This document shows, piece after piece, positions 30,002-37,898 of a DNA stretch of 64,000 nucleotides. A model generated the notes under the pieces. It searched no databases. It was not told the DNA's origin and worked only from the letters and a program-made list of their open reading frames with translations. A program made the translations under genes and the position numbers. The first letter of the stretch is position 1, and the number at the start of each line of letters is the position of its first letter. Origin of the DNA: JAMQPK01 sp035937795 (GTDB taxonomy: Bacteria > Acidobacteriota > Vicinamibacteria > Vicinamibacterales > JAMQPK01); the NCBI GenBank assembly GCA_035937795.1, contig DASZHO010000109.1, forward strand, positions 1 through 64,000. The letters run 5' to 3'.

Positions 30002-30826
30002 ATGAAAACGACACCGTATGTGCTGATCGCCGTCCTGGTCCTCGCGTGCGCCAACGCGCACGCCTGGGGCGCCCAGGGGCATCGGCTCGTGGCGTTGATC
30101 GCCGCCGGCCGCCTTGCGCCCACCTCGCGGCAGAATGTCGCGTGGCTGCTTGGCGACGAGACCCTGGCCGACGTCTCTTCCTGGGCCGACCAGTACATCG
30201 AGGGAAACACCCAGACCGCGCGCTGGCACTACCTGAACATCCCGCCCGAGGCCACCGGCTACGATCGCGATCGCGATTGTCCGCTGCAGCCGGACGTCGC
30301 CGCCGGCACCCGGAACGACAAATGGCGCGATTGCGCCGTGGACCGCATCCTCTATAGCCGGGCGCGCCTCGCGGACGCGTCGCTCGACCGGGCGGACCGC
30401 GCGATTGCGCTGAAGTTCCTCGTCCACTTCGTCGGCGATTTGCACCAGCCGTTTCACGCGCTCGGCGTCGAGCGCGGCGGCAACGGGATCCCCGTGTCGG
30501 CGTTCGGATCCCCGTACAACCTTCACAGCATCTGGGACAGCGCGCTGATTGCGCATCGCGGGCTCGACGACCTGCGCTACGTCGCCGCGCTGGAGGAGGA
30601 GATCAAGCAGAATCGGTGGGACGCCGTCCCCACGGGCGTTCCCGCGGACTGGGCGGTCGAATCGTTCCTGCTCGCCAAAGCCGCGCTGCTGCCGCCGCAT
30701 GCGAACGTCGATGAAGCCTACTATCGGGCCGAGATTCCCGTGATCGACAAGCGGCTCGCGCTTGCCGGTTTGCGGCTGGCGGCCCTGCTGAATGCGAGCT
30801 TCACAACCGCTCCTCCCGTGAAATAG
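30002..30826 (+). CDS. Exported S1/P1-type nuclease
   Basis: This 274-residue protein has a Sec signal of 21 residues, cleaved before Trp22. The mature protein then begins WGAQGH, so Trp1 and His6 bind the trinuclear zinc site exactly as in P1 nuclease. Further ligands are seen in SSWADQY (Asp), WHYLNIP (His), KFLVHFVGDLHQPFHAL (His and Asp) and NLHSIWD. It cleaves single-stranded DNA/RNA and 3'-nucleotides outside the cytoplasm, giving phosphate and nucleosides. The ATG at 30002 starts the signal. It is followed after three bases by the permease, so co-translation is likely. Confidence 0.93.
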   Translation: MKTTPYVLIAVLVLACANAHAWGAQGHRLVALIAAGRLAPTSRQNVAWLLGDETLADVSSWADQYIEGNTQTARWHYLNIPPEATGYDRDRDCPLQPDVAAGTRNDKWRDCAVDRILYSRARLADASLDRADRAIALKFLVHFVGDLHQPFHALGVERGGNGIPVSAFGSPYNLHSIWDSALIAHRGLDDLRYVAALEEEIKQNRWDAVPTGVPADWAVESFLLAKAALLPPHANVDEAYYRAEIPVIDKRLALAGLRLAALLNASFTTAPPVK

Positions 30827-30829
30827 CCC

Positions 30830-32125
30830 TTGGCAGCAGACGCCGGCGGCGGGCTCGTCAGGAGCATCCGGCGCTGGGATCTCCTCGCGCTGGTCCTGAA
30901 CGCGATCGTCGGCGCCGGCATCTTCGGGCTGCCGTCGCGCGCCTACGCGCTGGCCGGCAGCTACAGCCTGCTGGCCTATCTCGTCTGCGCCATTCCTGTC
31001 GTCCTCATCATTCTGTGTTTTGCGGAAGTGGCCAGCCGCTTCAGAGAAACCGGGGGGCCGTACCTGTACGCGCGCACCGCGTTCGGCGCGTTCGCCGGGT
31101 TCGAGGTCGGCTGGCTGCTGTGGCTCGCGCGCGTGACCGCCTTCGCGGCGCTCTGCAATCTGTTTGTCGGCTATCTCAGCTACTTTGTCCCGGGCGTGGC
31201 CGCTGGGCTGTGGCGGTCGCTCGTCATCGCGGCGGTGGTCCTTGCGCTGACCGCCATCAACATCGCCGGCGTTCGAGCGACGACCACGGTCAATAATGCC
31301 TTCACGCTGGGCAAGCTGCTCCCGCTGGTCTTGTTTGTCAGCGCCGGGCTGTTCTTCGTCGATCCGGGGCGATACCAGTTCGCCGCGCTGCCTTCGTACC
31401 ACGGATTCTCTCAGGCGGCGCTGCTCCTCGTGTTCGCCTACACGGCGTTCGAAGTGGCTCTCATCGCCGCCGGCGAAACGCGCGACCCGCAGCGCGACGT
31501 GCCGTTTGCGCTGCTGGCCGCCATCGCGATTGTCGTCGTCCTCTACGTCTCGATTCAGGCGGTGTGCATCGGCACGTTTCCAGAGCTTGCGGCATCCGAG
31601 CGGCCGCTGGCCGACGCCGCCTTTCGCTTCATGGGAGCGCCCGGCGCGGCGGTCATTTCTCTCGGCGCGTTGTTGTCGCTCGCCGGCACGATGAACGCGA
31701 CGGTGTTCGCGATGCCCCGGCTCCTGTATGCGATGGCGGAGCAAGGACAGCTTCCGCGCGCGTTGCTGTCGACACATTCGCGTTCCCGGACACCGCACAT
31801 CGCCATTGTCGTGTCTGCGGCGATCATGCTCGGCCTCACGTTGTTCAGCACGTTCATCTCGGCGCTCACCATCAGCACCATCATCCGGATCATCGTCTAC
31901 ATCACGACGTGCGCCGCGCTGCCGGTCCTGCGACGGACGGCTGCGGTGCCGCCGGCCGCGTTCGCGGTCCCCGCGGGAACAGGAGTGGCGGCCGCGGCCT
32001 GCGTGCTGAGCCTGTGGCTTCTCTCGACGAGCGCCTGGCACGACGCGCTGGCGGTCGCCGCCGCTGCTGGCGCGGGGGCCGTCCTGTATCTGGCAGCACG
32101 AACCCCGCAACCAGATCATCTATAA
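30830..32125 (+). CDS. APC-family amino-acid permease
   Basis: This 431-residue protein has about 12 membrane helices. The first helix has the APC signature LVLNAIVGAGIFGLPS, with the GxG substrate-binding break. Helix 6 is FAYTAFEVALIAAGETRDPQRDVP, with the family-typical G-E. It is a secondary transporter of amino acids or amines. The TTG start at 30830 is three bases after the nuclease stop; no better start precedes helix 1. The C-terminus has four closely packed helices (380-425). It may take up amino acids freed by the acylase upstream, which is inference. Confidence 0.88.
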   Translation: MAADAGGGLVRSIRRWDLLALVLNAIVGAGIFGLPSRAYALAGSYSLLAYLVCAIPVVLIILCFAEVASRFRETGGPYLYARTAFGAFAGFEVGWLLWLARVTAFAALCNLFVGYLSYFVPGVAAGLWRSLVIAAVVLALTAINIAGVRATTTVNNAFTLGKLLPLVLFVSAGLFFVDPGRYQFAALPSYHGFSQAALLLVFAYTAFEVALIAAGETRDPQRDVPFALLAAIAIVVVLYVSIQAVCIGTFPELAASERPLADAAFRFMGAPGAAVISLGALLSLAGTMNATVFAMPRLLYAMAEQGQLPRALLSTHSRSRTPHIAIVVSAAIMLGLTLFSTFISALTISTIIRIIVYITTCAALPVLRRTAAVPPAAFAVPAGTGVAAAACVLSLWLLSTSAWHDALAVAAAAGAGAVLYLAARTPQPDHL

Positions 32126-32126
32126 T
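32121..32126 (+). promoter_or_regulatory. Consensus -10 element TATAAT
   Basis: TATAAT overlaps the permease stop and lies 29 bases before the ATG of the MBL gene at 32156, with AGGAGG between. No clear -35 at 16-18 bases. It probably separates the MBL gene from the permease unit. Confidence 0.4.
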
Positions 32127-32155
32127 CACGGCCTCGCTGCAGCAGGAGGCCGCAC

Positions 32156-33175
32156 ATGAACATGCGTTCCATCGCCGCGATCGTCGCGCTCGGCGGCGCC
32201 GTCGTCTTCGCACAATCGGATCCGGGGACGGTCGAGGCCCATCTCGCCGCGGCGAAGGCCGCAGCCGGACCGCAATACGATCACATTTTCCATCTGCTGT
32301 GCGACTCGACGCTGCCAGCGCCCGCGGCGCCGGCGGCGGATGCGAGAAACGGCCGGGCGGGTGGCGCGGGGCGTGCGCAAGGCCCGCCGGATCGGTCCAC
32401 CTGGCACGCCGAGCCGGTAAAAGTGTTCGACAATCTGTATTGGGTCGGGCAGACGGAATATTCCGCCTGGGCCGTCAACACGTCGGACGGCATCATCCTG
32501 GTCGACACCATTTATGGATACTCCGTGGAAGACGAGGTGGTCGGCGGTCTGAAGAAGCTGGGGCTGGATCCCGCCAGGATCAAATACGCGATCGTGAGCC
32601 ACGGCCACTCGGACCATTCCGGCGGCGCGAAGTATCTGCAGGAGCATTTCGGCACGCGCGTGCTGCTATCGGCGGCCGACTGGGACCTGCTCGATCGCAG
32701 CCCGGAGCCGAAGCCGAAGCGCGACATGGTGGTGACCGACGGCCAGAAGCTCACGCTCGGCGATACCACCCTGACGATGTACCTCACGCCGGGGCATACG
32801 CAGGGAACGATCTCGACGCTGATTCCGGTGAAAGACAACGGCAAGCCGCATCTTGTGGCGCTGTGGGGCGGCACGTTGTTCAACTGGATTCGCGGGCGCG
32901 CAGCCTATATCACGCCTGCGACCCCCGATTCCTACTGGTTTGAAACCTACAGCACGTCGGCGAGAAAATTCCGCGACATCGTGCAGAAAACCGGCGCCGA
33001 CATCATCATGTCGAACCATACCGACTTCGACGGGTCGAAGCAGAAGCTGCCGGCGGTCGTCGGTCGCAAGCCCGGCGATCCGAACCCGTATGTGGTCGGC
33101 AACGACAGCGTGAAACGCTATCTGACCGTTGCCGACGAGTGCGCGAAGGTGGGCCTGCTGCGCACGAGCAGATAG
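32156..33175 (+). CDS. Exported metallo-beta-lactamase-fold hydrolase
   Basis: This 339-residue protein has a Sec signal ending at VFAQ. A unique N-terminal part of about 60 residues with an Ala/Gly/Pro-rich stretch follows. The MBL domain has H149-G-H151-S-D153-H154-SGG as the zinc motif, then YLTPGHTQGT (His) and MSNHTDFD (His). The order and the absence of a Cys ligand resemble subclass B3-like hydrolases, including lactonases and beta-lactamases. It acts in the periplasm. AGGAGG upstream fixes the start. The substrate is not deducible; the nearby amidase and permease do not decide it. Confidence 0.88.
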   Translation: MNMRSIAAIVALGGAVVFAQSDPGTVEAHLAAAKAAAGPQYDHIFHLLCDSTLPAPAAPAADARNGRAGGAGRAQGPPDRSTWHAEPVKVFDNLYWVGQTEYSAWAVNTSDGIILVDTIYGYSVEDEVVGGLKKLGLDPARIKYAIVSHGHSDHSGGAKYLQEHFGTRVLLSAADWDLLDRSPEPKPKRDMVVTDGQKLTLGDTTLTMYLTPGHTQGTISTLIPVKDNGKPHLVALWGGTLFNWIRGRAAYITPATPDSYWFETYSTSARKFRDIVQKTGADIIMSNHTDFDGSKQKLPAVVGRKPGDPNPYVVGNDSVKRYLTVADECAKVGLLRTSR

Positions 33176-33185
33176 CGATCCGCGC

Positions 33186-33671
33186 ATGAAATCGCGCGAA
33201 GTCGAGCAGCTGCTGGCGATTCTCGATCAGGCATACAACCGCCCGTCGTGGCACGGCACGAACCTGCGTGGATCGCTCCGGCGAGTGTCACCGCGGCAGG
33301 CCGCGTGGCGGCCCGCCGCCCGCCGGCACAACATCTGGGAGAACGTGGTGCACGCGGCGTATTGGAAGTACGCCGCGTCCAGGCGATTCGTCGATCAGCG
33401 ACGTGGCTCGTTCGATTACAAAGGATCGAATTGGTTTCGCGCTCCCGCCGAGACGAGCGGCCGCGCGTGGAAAGCGGACGTCGCCCTGCTCGATCGGATG
33501 CACGCGGTGCTGCGCGATGCCGTTGCGCACCTGTCGACCGCGGAGCTGTATGACACGCCGCGGGGGAAAAAGGTCAGCAACTTCGCGCTGCTCTCCGGCG
33601 TCGCCGCGCACGATCTCTACCACGCCGGCCAGATTCAACTCCTGAAGCGGCTGTGCGGCGTCCGGAAATAG
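33186..33671 (+). CDS. DinB family protein
   Basis: This 161-residue four-helix-bundle protein has VEQLLAILDQAYNRPSWHGT, a His in the second helix (NIWENVVHAAYWKY) and the pair in VAAHDLYHAGQIQLL. Those three His match the DinB metal site. The middle segment (FDYKGSNWFRAPAE) is typical of this subgroup found in Bacteroidota and Acidobacteriota. It begins at ATG 33186, 10 bases after the MBL stop, probably on the same transcript. Cytoplasmic; likely a thiol-dependent transferase or hydrolase. Its exact role is unknown. Confidence 0.87.
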   Translation: MKSREVEQLLAILDQAYNRPSWHGTNLRGSLRRVSPRQAAWRPAARRHNIWENVVHAAYWKYAASRRFVDQRRGSFDYKGSNWFRAPAETSGRAWKADVALLDRMHAVLRDAVAHLSTAELYDTPRGKKVSNFALLSGVAAHDLYHAGQIQLLKRLCGVRK

Positions 33672-33693
33672 GAAATAGACGAGGAGGAACGCC

Positions 33694-34335
33694 ATGCGTG
33701 TTGACGCACCCGCTGTCATGGTCGCGCTGAGTATCGTCACGGTCGTGCTGAGCAACTCGGTGCCGGCGATCGCGCAGGATCGGATGCCGCCGATTCCGGC
33801 GGACAAAATGACGGAGGCGCAGAAGCAGGCGGCTGCCGAGTTCAAAGTTCATCGCGGCGTGGAGATCAACGGTCCGTTCATTCCGATGCTTCGCAGTCCG
33901 GAGGTGATGATTCGGGCGACGGCCATGGGGGACTACTTCCGGTACAAGACGGCGCTCGGCCCGCCGCTGAACGAGTTCCTCATTCTGATCACCGCGCGCT
34001 ACTGGTCGCAGGGTTATGAATGGTCGGTCCACCAGCCGATCGCGATCAAGGCGGGCGTGAGCCCCGGGATCGCCAACGCCATCTCGGAAGGCAGGAGACC
34101 GCCGGGCATGTCGGCCGACCAGGAGCTGGTCTACGACTTCTGCGACGAGCTCCTTCATCACCAGAGCGTGAGCGACGCGACCTACGCGCGCGCGATCGCC
34201 AGGTTCGGCGAGTCTGGCACCATCGACATCATCGGCGTGGTCGGGTATTACTCGTTTCTCGGCCTGGTGCTGAACACCGCCCGCACACCCCCCGACGCGC
34301 CGGGGTTGCCGGCGCTCGCGCCGTTTCCCCATTAG
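33694..34335 (+). CDS. Exported carboxymuconolactone decarboxylase-like protein
   Basis: This 213-residue protein has a Sec signal ending at PAIAQ. An AhpD/CMD-type helical domain follows: PFIPMLRSPEVMIRATAMGD, NEFLILITARYWSQGYEWSVHQPIA and AGVSPGIANAISEGRRP. The AhpD redox pair CxxC is replaced (YEWSVH, with EW and H kept), so peroxidase activity is unlikely. Lactone decarboxylase-type chemistry or binding is possible. GAGGAGG upstream sets the start. It precedes the HisD-like gene by 16 bases and may be the first gene of the catabolic string. Periplasmic location is unusual for the family. Confidence 0.85.
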   Translation: MRVDAPAVMVALSIVTVVLSNSVPAIAQDRMPPIPADKMTEAQKQAAAEFKVHRGVEINGPFIPMLRSPEVMIRATAMGDYFRYKTALGPPLNEFLILITARYWSQGYEWSVHQPIAIKAGVSPGIANAISEGRRPPGMSADQELVYDFCDELLHHQSVSDATYARAIARFGESGTIDIIGVVGYYSFLGLVLNTARTPPDAPGLPALAPFPH

Positions 34336-34351
34336 AAGAAAGGCGCTGTCC

Positions 34352-35641
34352 GTGATTACCACGCTGAAGACCGGTGTCGCGGAGGAGCAATCGCGCGCCG
34401 CGGATCGGAACGTCCGCGAGACCGTCGAGAGCATGCTCGCGGACATCGAGGCCCGCGGAGACAAGGCGATCCGCGAGTATTCGGAAAGGCTCGATCGCTG
34501 GTCGCCCGCCGACTTCCGTCTGTCGCAGAAGGAGATCGACGGCTTGATGGCGCGGGTCGATCCCGTCGCGCTCGCGGACATTACTTTCGCGCAGGCCCAG
34601 GTCCGGCGTTTTGCCGAGGCCCAGCGTGCCGCGCTCGGCGACATCGAGGTGGAAACGCTCCCGGGCGTGAGGCTGGGCCACAAGAATATCCCCGTCCAGA
34701 GCATCGGGTGTTACGTGCCCGGCGGGCGTTATCCGATGATCGCGTCGGCGCACATGAGCATCGTTACCGCGAAAGTCGCCGGCGTGCCGCGCGTGGCGGC
34801 GTGCACGCCGCCGACGGGCGGCCTGCCGCATCCGGAGACGATCGCGGCCATGGCGCTGGGCGGCGCCGATGAGATCTACGTGCTGGGCGGCGTTCAAGCC
34901 ATCGCGGCCATGGCTTTGGGAAGCGAGTCGATCGCGCCGGTCGACATGCTCGTCGGTCCCGGCAACGCGTATGTGGCCGAAGCCAAGCGGCAGTTGTTCG
35001 GCCGCGTTGGCATCGATCTGCTGGCCGGTCCGACCGAGGTGCTCGTCATCGCCGACGACACGGCATCCGCGGAGATGGTGGCGACCGATTTGCTGGGTCA
35101 GGCGGAACACGGCCCCACGTCGCCGGCGATTCTGGTCACGACGTCGCGGACGCTGGCCGATGCGACGAAGGTGGAGATCGAGCGCCAGCTGGCGACGCTG
35201 CCGACCGCCGATGTCGCGGGCGTGGCCTGGCGGGACTACGGGCAAATCATCCTCGTCGACACCGAGGAGGAAGCGGCCACGGTCGGCGACCGGATCGCCA
35301 GCGAACACGTCGAGGTGCTGACGAAGAATCCGCGCTTTTTTCTCGAGCGCCTGAAGAATTACGGCGCGTTGTTCCTCGGGCCGGAGACCAACGTGGCCTA
35401 CGGCGACAAGGTGATTGGCACCAATCACACGCTTCCCACGCGGAAAGCCGCGCGCTACACGGGCGGTTTGTGGGTTGGAAAGTTCCTCAAGACCGTCACC
35501 TACCAGGAGGTGACGCCCGAGGCCAGCGCCGTGCTCGGGGAATACTGCTCGAGGCTTTGCGCGCTCGAGCGCTTCTGGGCGCACAAGGCGCAGGCCGATC
35601 TCCGCGTGCGGCGTTACTCCCAGCCGGTTGGCGCCAAGTGA
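34352..35641 (+). CDS. HisD-family NAD-dependent alcohol dehydrogenase (probably not biosynthetic histidinol dehydrogenase)
   Basis: This 429-residue protein is homologous to histidinol dehydrogenase. Zinc ligands align as Gln250, His253 (LLGQAEHGP), Asp352 (YGDK) and His411 (AHK), and the catalytic pair is Glu318-His319 (SEHVEV). NAD-binding blocks such as CYVPGGRYPMIASAHM are kept. However, the histidinol-pocket region SPESxGDYxSGxNHVLPT of HisD is replaced by TNVAYGDKVIGTNHTLPT, followed by RKAARYTGGLWVGKFLKTVT. That is the form seen in HisD paralogues of catabolic clusters, such as sulfopropanediol 3-dehydrogenase (HpsN). No other his genes are near; an SDR and an AtoE-like transporter follow. 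I infer oxidation of a polyol or hydroxyacid. Confidence 0.85.
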   Translation: MITTLKTGVAEEQSRAADRNVRETVESMLADIEARGDKAIREYSERLDRWSPADFRLSQKEIDGLMARVDPVALADITFAQAQVRRFAEAQRAALGDIEVETLPGVRLGHKNIPVQSIGCYVPGGRYPMIASAHMSIVTAKVAGVPRVAACTPPTGGLPHPETIAAMALGGADEIYVLGGVQAIAAMALGSESIAPVDMLVGPGNAYVAEAKRQLFGRVGIDLLAGPTEVLVIADDTASAEMVATDLLGQAEHGPTSPAILVTTSRTLADATKVEIERQLATLPTADVAGVAWRDYGQIILVDTEEEAATVGDRIASEHVEVLTKNPRFFLERLKNYGALFLGPETNVAYGDKVIGTNHTLPTRKAARYTGGLWVGKFLKTVTYQEVTPEASAVLGEYCSRLCALERFWAHKAQADLRVRRYSQPVGAK

Positions 35642-35648
35642 GCGTCGC

Positions 35649-36503
35649 GTGAAGGACGAGAGTCCTCCACTTGCCGGCCGCGTCGCGGTTGTCACCGGTG
35701 CGACCGGCGGCATTGGAGCCGCAATTTGCCGGCGCCTGGCCGGCGCGGGCGCCGCGGTTGTCGTTGGATTTCGGCGCGACGAATCGGTGGCGCGATCGCT
35801 CCTCTCGTCTCTTGCAGGCCTTGCAGGCCCAAGAGGCCCTTCAGGCTTCTCAGGCCCTTCAGCCGTTTCAAGCCCCGCGGGCGCGGACCACGCCGCAATC
35901 CAGATGGATGTCACCGATTCCGGCAGTGTTGGCCGCTTCGCCGGGCAAATCGCCGCGCGTTACGGAAAGGTCGATCTCCTCGTGAACAGCGTCGGAACGA
36001 CCCGGTTTGTCCCGCACTCGGACCTCGACGCGCTGGACGATGAGGTAATCGACGAGATCTTCCGGACGAACTGGCGTGGGCCCTTCGCCACAATCCGCGC
36101 GCTCAAACCGCTGCTCGAAAAAGCGGCCGTGCCGAAGCCGGACGCGGCCGGCAATGCCGGCACCGCGCTGGTCGTCAATATTTCTTCGGTGGCAGCCGTC
36201 AGCGGCATCGGCAGCAACGTGGCGTACTGCGCGTCGAAAGCGGCGTTGAACGCCATGACGGTGTCGCTGGCCCGCGCGTTGGCGCCGGCCATTCGCGTCG
36301 TGTCGGTCTCGCCGGGAGTCGTCGAGACCGAGTTCATCCAGGGCCTCGACGCCTCGTGGCGGAGCGAGCAGATCCGCCGGACCCCCCTGGGCCGCCTCGC
36401 GTCGCCCGAGGAGGTCGCCGATGCCGTGCTGGCTGTTGCCACATCGCTGCGCTGGTCGACCGGATGCATCGTCCCGGTGGATGGGGGGAGGCCGCTCGCG
36501 TGA
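35649..36503 (+). CDS. Short-chain dehydrogenase/reductase with collagen-like insertion
   Basis: This 284-residue Rossmann enzyme has TGATGGIG (cofactor loop), VNSVGTT (NNAG equivalent), the catalytic Ser in NISSVAAVSG, Tyr-Cys-Ala-Ser-Lys (YxxxK), and VSPGVVETEF. It is a classical SDR that oxidises or reduces an alcohol/ketone with NAD(P). After the second strand (VVVGFRRDE) an extra segment of about 24 residues carries LAG-LAG-PRG-PSG-FSG triplets. A 9-bp DNA array with codons rare in the neighbours encodes it. The GTG at 35649 follows the hisD-like stop by seven bases. The stop overlaps the transporter start (GTGA). Confidence 0.9.
   Translation: MKDESPPLAGRVAVVTGATGGIGAAICRRLAGAGAAVVVGFRRDESVARSLLSSLAGLAGPRGPSGFSGPSAVSSPAGADHAAIQMDVTDSGSVGRFAGQIAARYGKVDLLVNSVGTTRFVPHSDLDALDDEVIDEIFRTNWRGPFATIRALKPLLEKAAVPKPDAAGNAGTALVVNISSVAAVSGIGSNVAYCASKAALNAMTVSLARALAPAIRVVSVSPGVVETEFIQGLDASWRSEQIRRTPLGRLASPEEVADAVLAVATSLRWSTGCIVPVDGGRPLA
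35811..35873 (+). repeat. In-frame 9-bp tandem array inside the SDR gene
   Basis: Seven 9-bp units run in register from 35811: CTTGCAGGC twice, CCAAGAGGC, CCTTCAGGC, TTCTCAGGC, CCTTCAGCC, GTTTCAAGC (consensus CCTTCAGGC). The array is in frame and encodes collagen-like xxG triplets. Codons TCA, AGA, CCA and CCT are scarce in surrounding genes, which points to insertion or slippage of repeat DNA. Confidence 0.85.
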
Positions 36504-37885
36504 GCCCGGGCCCGAATGTCCTCGCCGATCTCGGCGGCCGGTTGTCGCGGTTCACCGAGCGATGGATTCCCGACTCGTGGGTCGTCTGCATGATGATCAC
36601 GGTGCTGGTGCTGGCGCTCGCCATGGCCGGCGCCGGGGTCAGCCCGCACGCGGCGGCGCTCGCGTGGGGAGGCGGCATGTGGACGCTGCTCGAGCTCTCC
36701 ATGCAGCTCTCGCTCGCGCTGGTCGCCGCACACGCATGCGTATCGTCGCGTCCCATCTTCAGGTCGCTTGAGAAACTCAGCGGCTTGTCGAACCCGGACA
36801 GGCCCGTCCAGGCCGTGGTGGTCATGGCGATCTTTTCCTTGACGACCGCCTACTTCAACTGGGCGCTGAGCCTTGTCGCGTCGGCGCTCTTCATTCCATT
36901 TGTGTGCAGAAAAAATCCGAAGACCGACGTACGGTTGCTGGCCGCGGCCGCGTATCTTGGGCAGGGCACGGTCTGGCATGGAGGTCTGTCCGGGTCGGCG
37001 CCTCTAATTCTCGCGACGCCCGGCAACCCGCTGATCGCGCCGGCCGGGGGAGCCCCGATCCTTGACCGCCTCGTGCCGGTGACGGAAACGATTTTTACGC
37101 CGTTCAACCTGATCTACCTGCTCGTGGTCGCCGCCGCCGGGCTGCTGACGTTGAGCCTGCTCCACCCGCGCAAGGACGTCGTCACGCTCTCGCCGGAGCA
37201 GGTCGACTCGATGATGCCGCGGATTCCCGAGCTGCCGCCCGAACGCGCGACGGTCGCCGGCCGCCTGGATCGCTTCAGAGGCTGGACGATTCTGGCGGCG
37301 GTGCTCATCGCCTATCCTCTCGGGTATGCTTTGGTGACGCATGGCTTCACCGCCTGGAACATCAACGCGTATAACATGGTCTTCTTGACGGCGGCGCTGC
37401 TGCTGCACGGACGGCCGGAATCGCTGGTGAGGTCGTTCGCCAACGGCGCGGCGACCGCAGCCGGAGTCATCCTGCAGTTTCCGTTCTACGCCGGCATCTT
37501 CGGCGTCATGAAGAATACGCCGCTCGGCGAGTGGTTGGGGCAGCTGTTCGTCAGCATCTCGAGCGCGCGGACGTTCCCGCTGGTTGTTTACGCGTATTCG
37601 GCGCTGATGACGGCCTTCGTGCCATCGGGCGGATCGAAGTGGCTGATCGAGGCGCCCTATCTGCTGCCGGCCGCGCGCCAGCTCGGCGTCTCGGTCAGCA
37701 CGACCGTGCTCTCGTACGCGTACGGCGATTCGACGGGGCACCTGATTCAGCCGTTCTGGGCCATTCCGATTCTCACGGTCACCCGGCTGCGTTTTGGGGA
37801 CGTGGTCGGCTACAACGTGCTCGTGTTCGCCGCCTGCTTCGTGGTCTCGGTGATCGCGATGCTGTTGATTCCGCTGGCGTTGTGA
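36500..37885 (+). CDS. AtoE-type short-chain fatty-acid/carboxylate transporter
   Basis: This 461-residue protein has about 11-12 membrane helices and matches the TIGR00366/AtoE family. Features are FTERWIPDSWVVCMMITVLV at the start, TAYFNWALSLVASALF with the conserved FNW, WHGGLSGSAPL, and SALMTAFVPSGGSKWLIEAP near the C-terminus. Related transporters import short-chain fatty acids or other small carboxylates by proton symport. It starts with GTG overlapping the SDR stop by four bases (GTGA), so translation is coupled. With the HisD-like and SDR enzymes it forms a three-gene import and oxidation cassette. The substrate is unknown. Confidence 0.88.
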   Translation: MSPGPNVLADLGGRLSRFTERWIPDSWVVCMMITVLVLALAMAGAGVSPHAAALAWGGGMWTLLELSMQLSLALVAAHACVSSRPIFRSLEKLSGLSNPDRPVQAVVVMAIFSLTTAYFNWALSLVASALFIPFVCRKNPKTDVRLLAAAAYLGQGTVWHGGLSGSAPLILATPGNPLIAPAGGAPILDRLVPVTETIFTPFNLIYLLVVAAAGLLTLSLLHPRKDVVTLSPEQVDSMMPRIPELPPERATVAGRLDRFRGWTILAAVLIAYPLGYALVTHGFTAWNINAYNMVFLTAALLLHGRPESLVRSFANGAATAAGVILQFPFYAGIFGVMKNTPLGEWLGQLFVSISSARTFPLVVYAYSALMTAFVPSGGSKWLIEAPYLLPAARQLGVSVSTTVLSYAYGDSTGHLIQPFWAIPILTVTRLRFGDVVGYNVLVFAACFVVSVIAMLLIPLAL

Positions 37886-37898
37886 AAAGGAGACTCAT

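Noticed and set aside
33694..34335. Alkyl-hydroperoxidase AhpD function for the CMD-like protein
   Set aside because: The CxxC redox pair expected in AhpD is missing, so peroxidase activity cannot be supported.
34352..35641. Annotation as biosynthetic hisD
   Set aside because: No his neighbours, changed substrate-pocket region and catabolic context; kept as a HisD-family dehydrogenase only.
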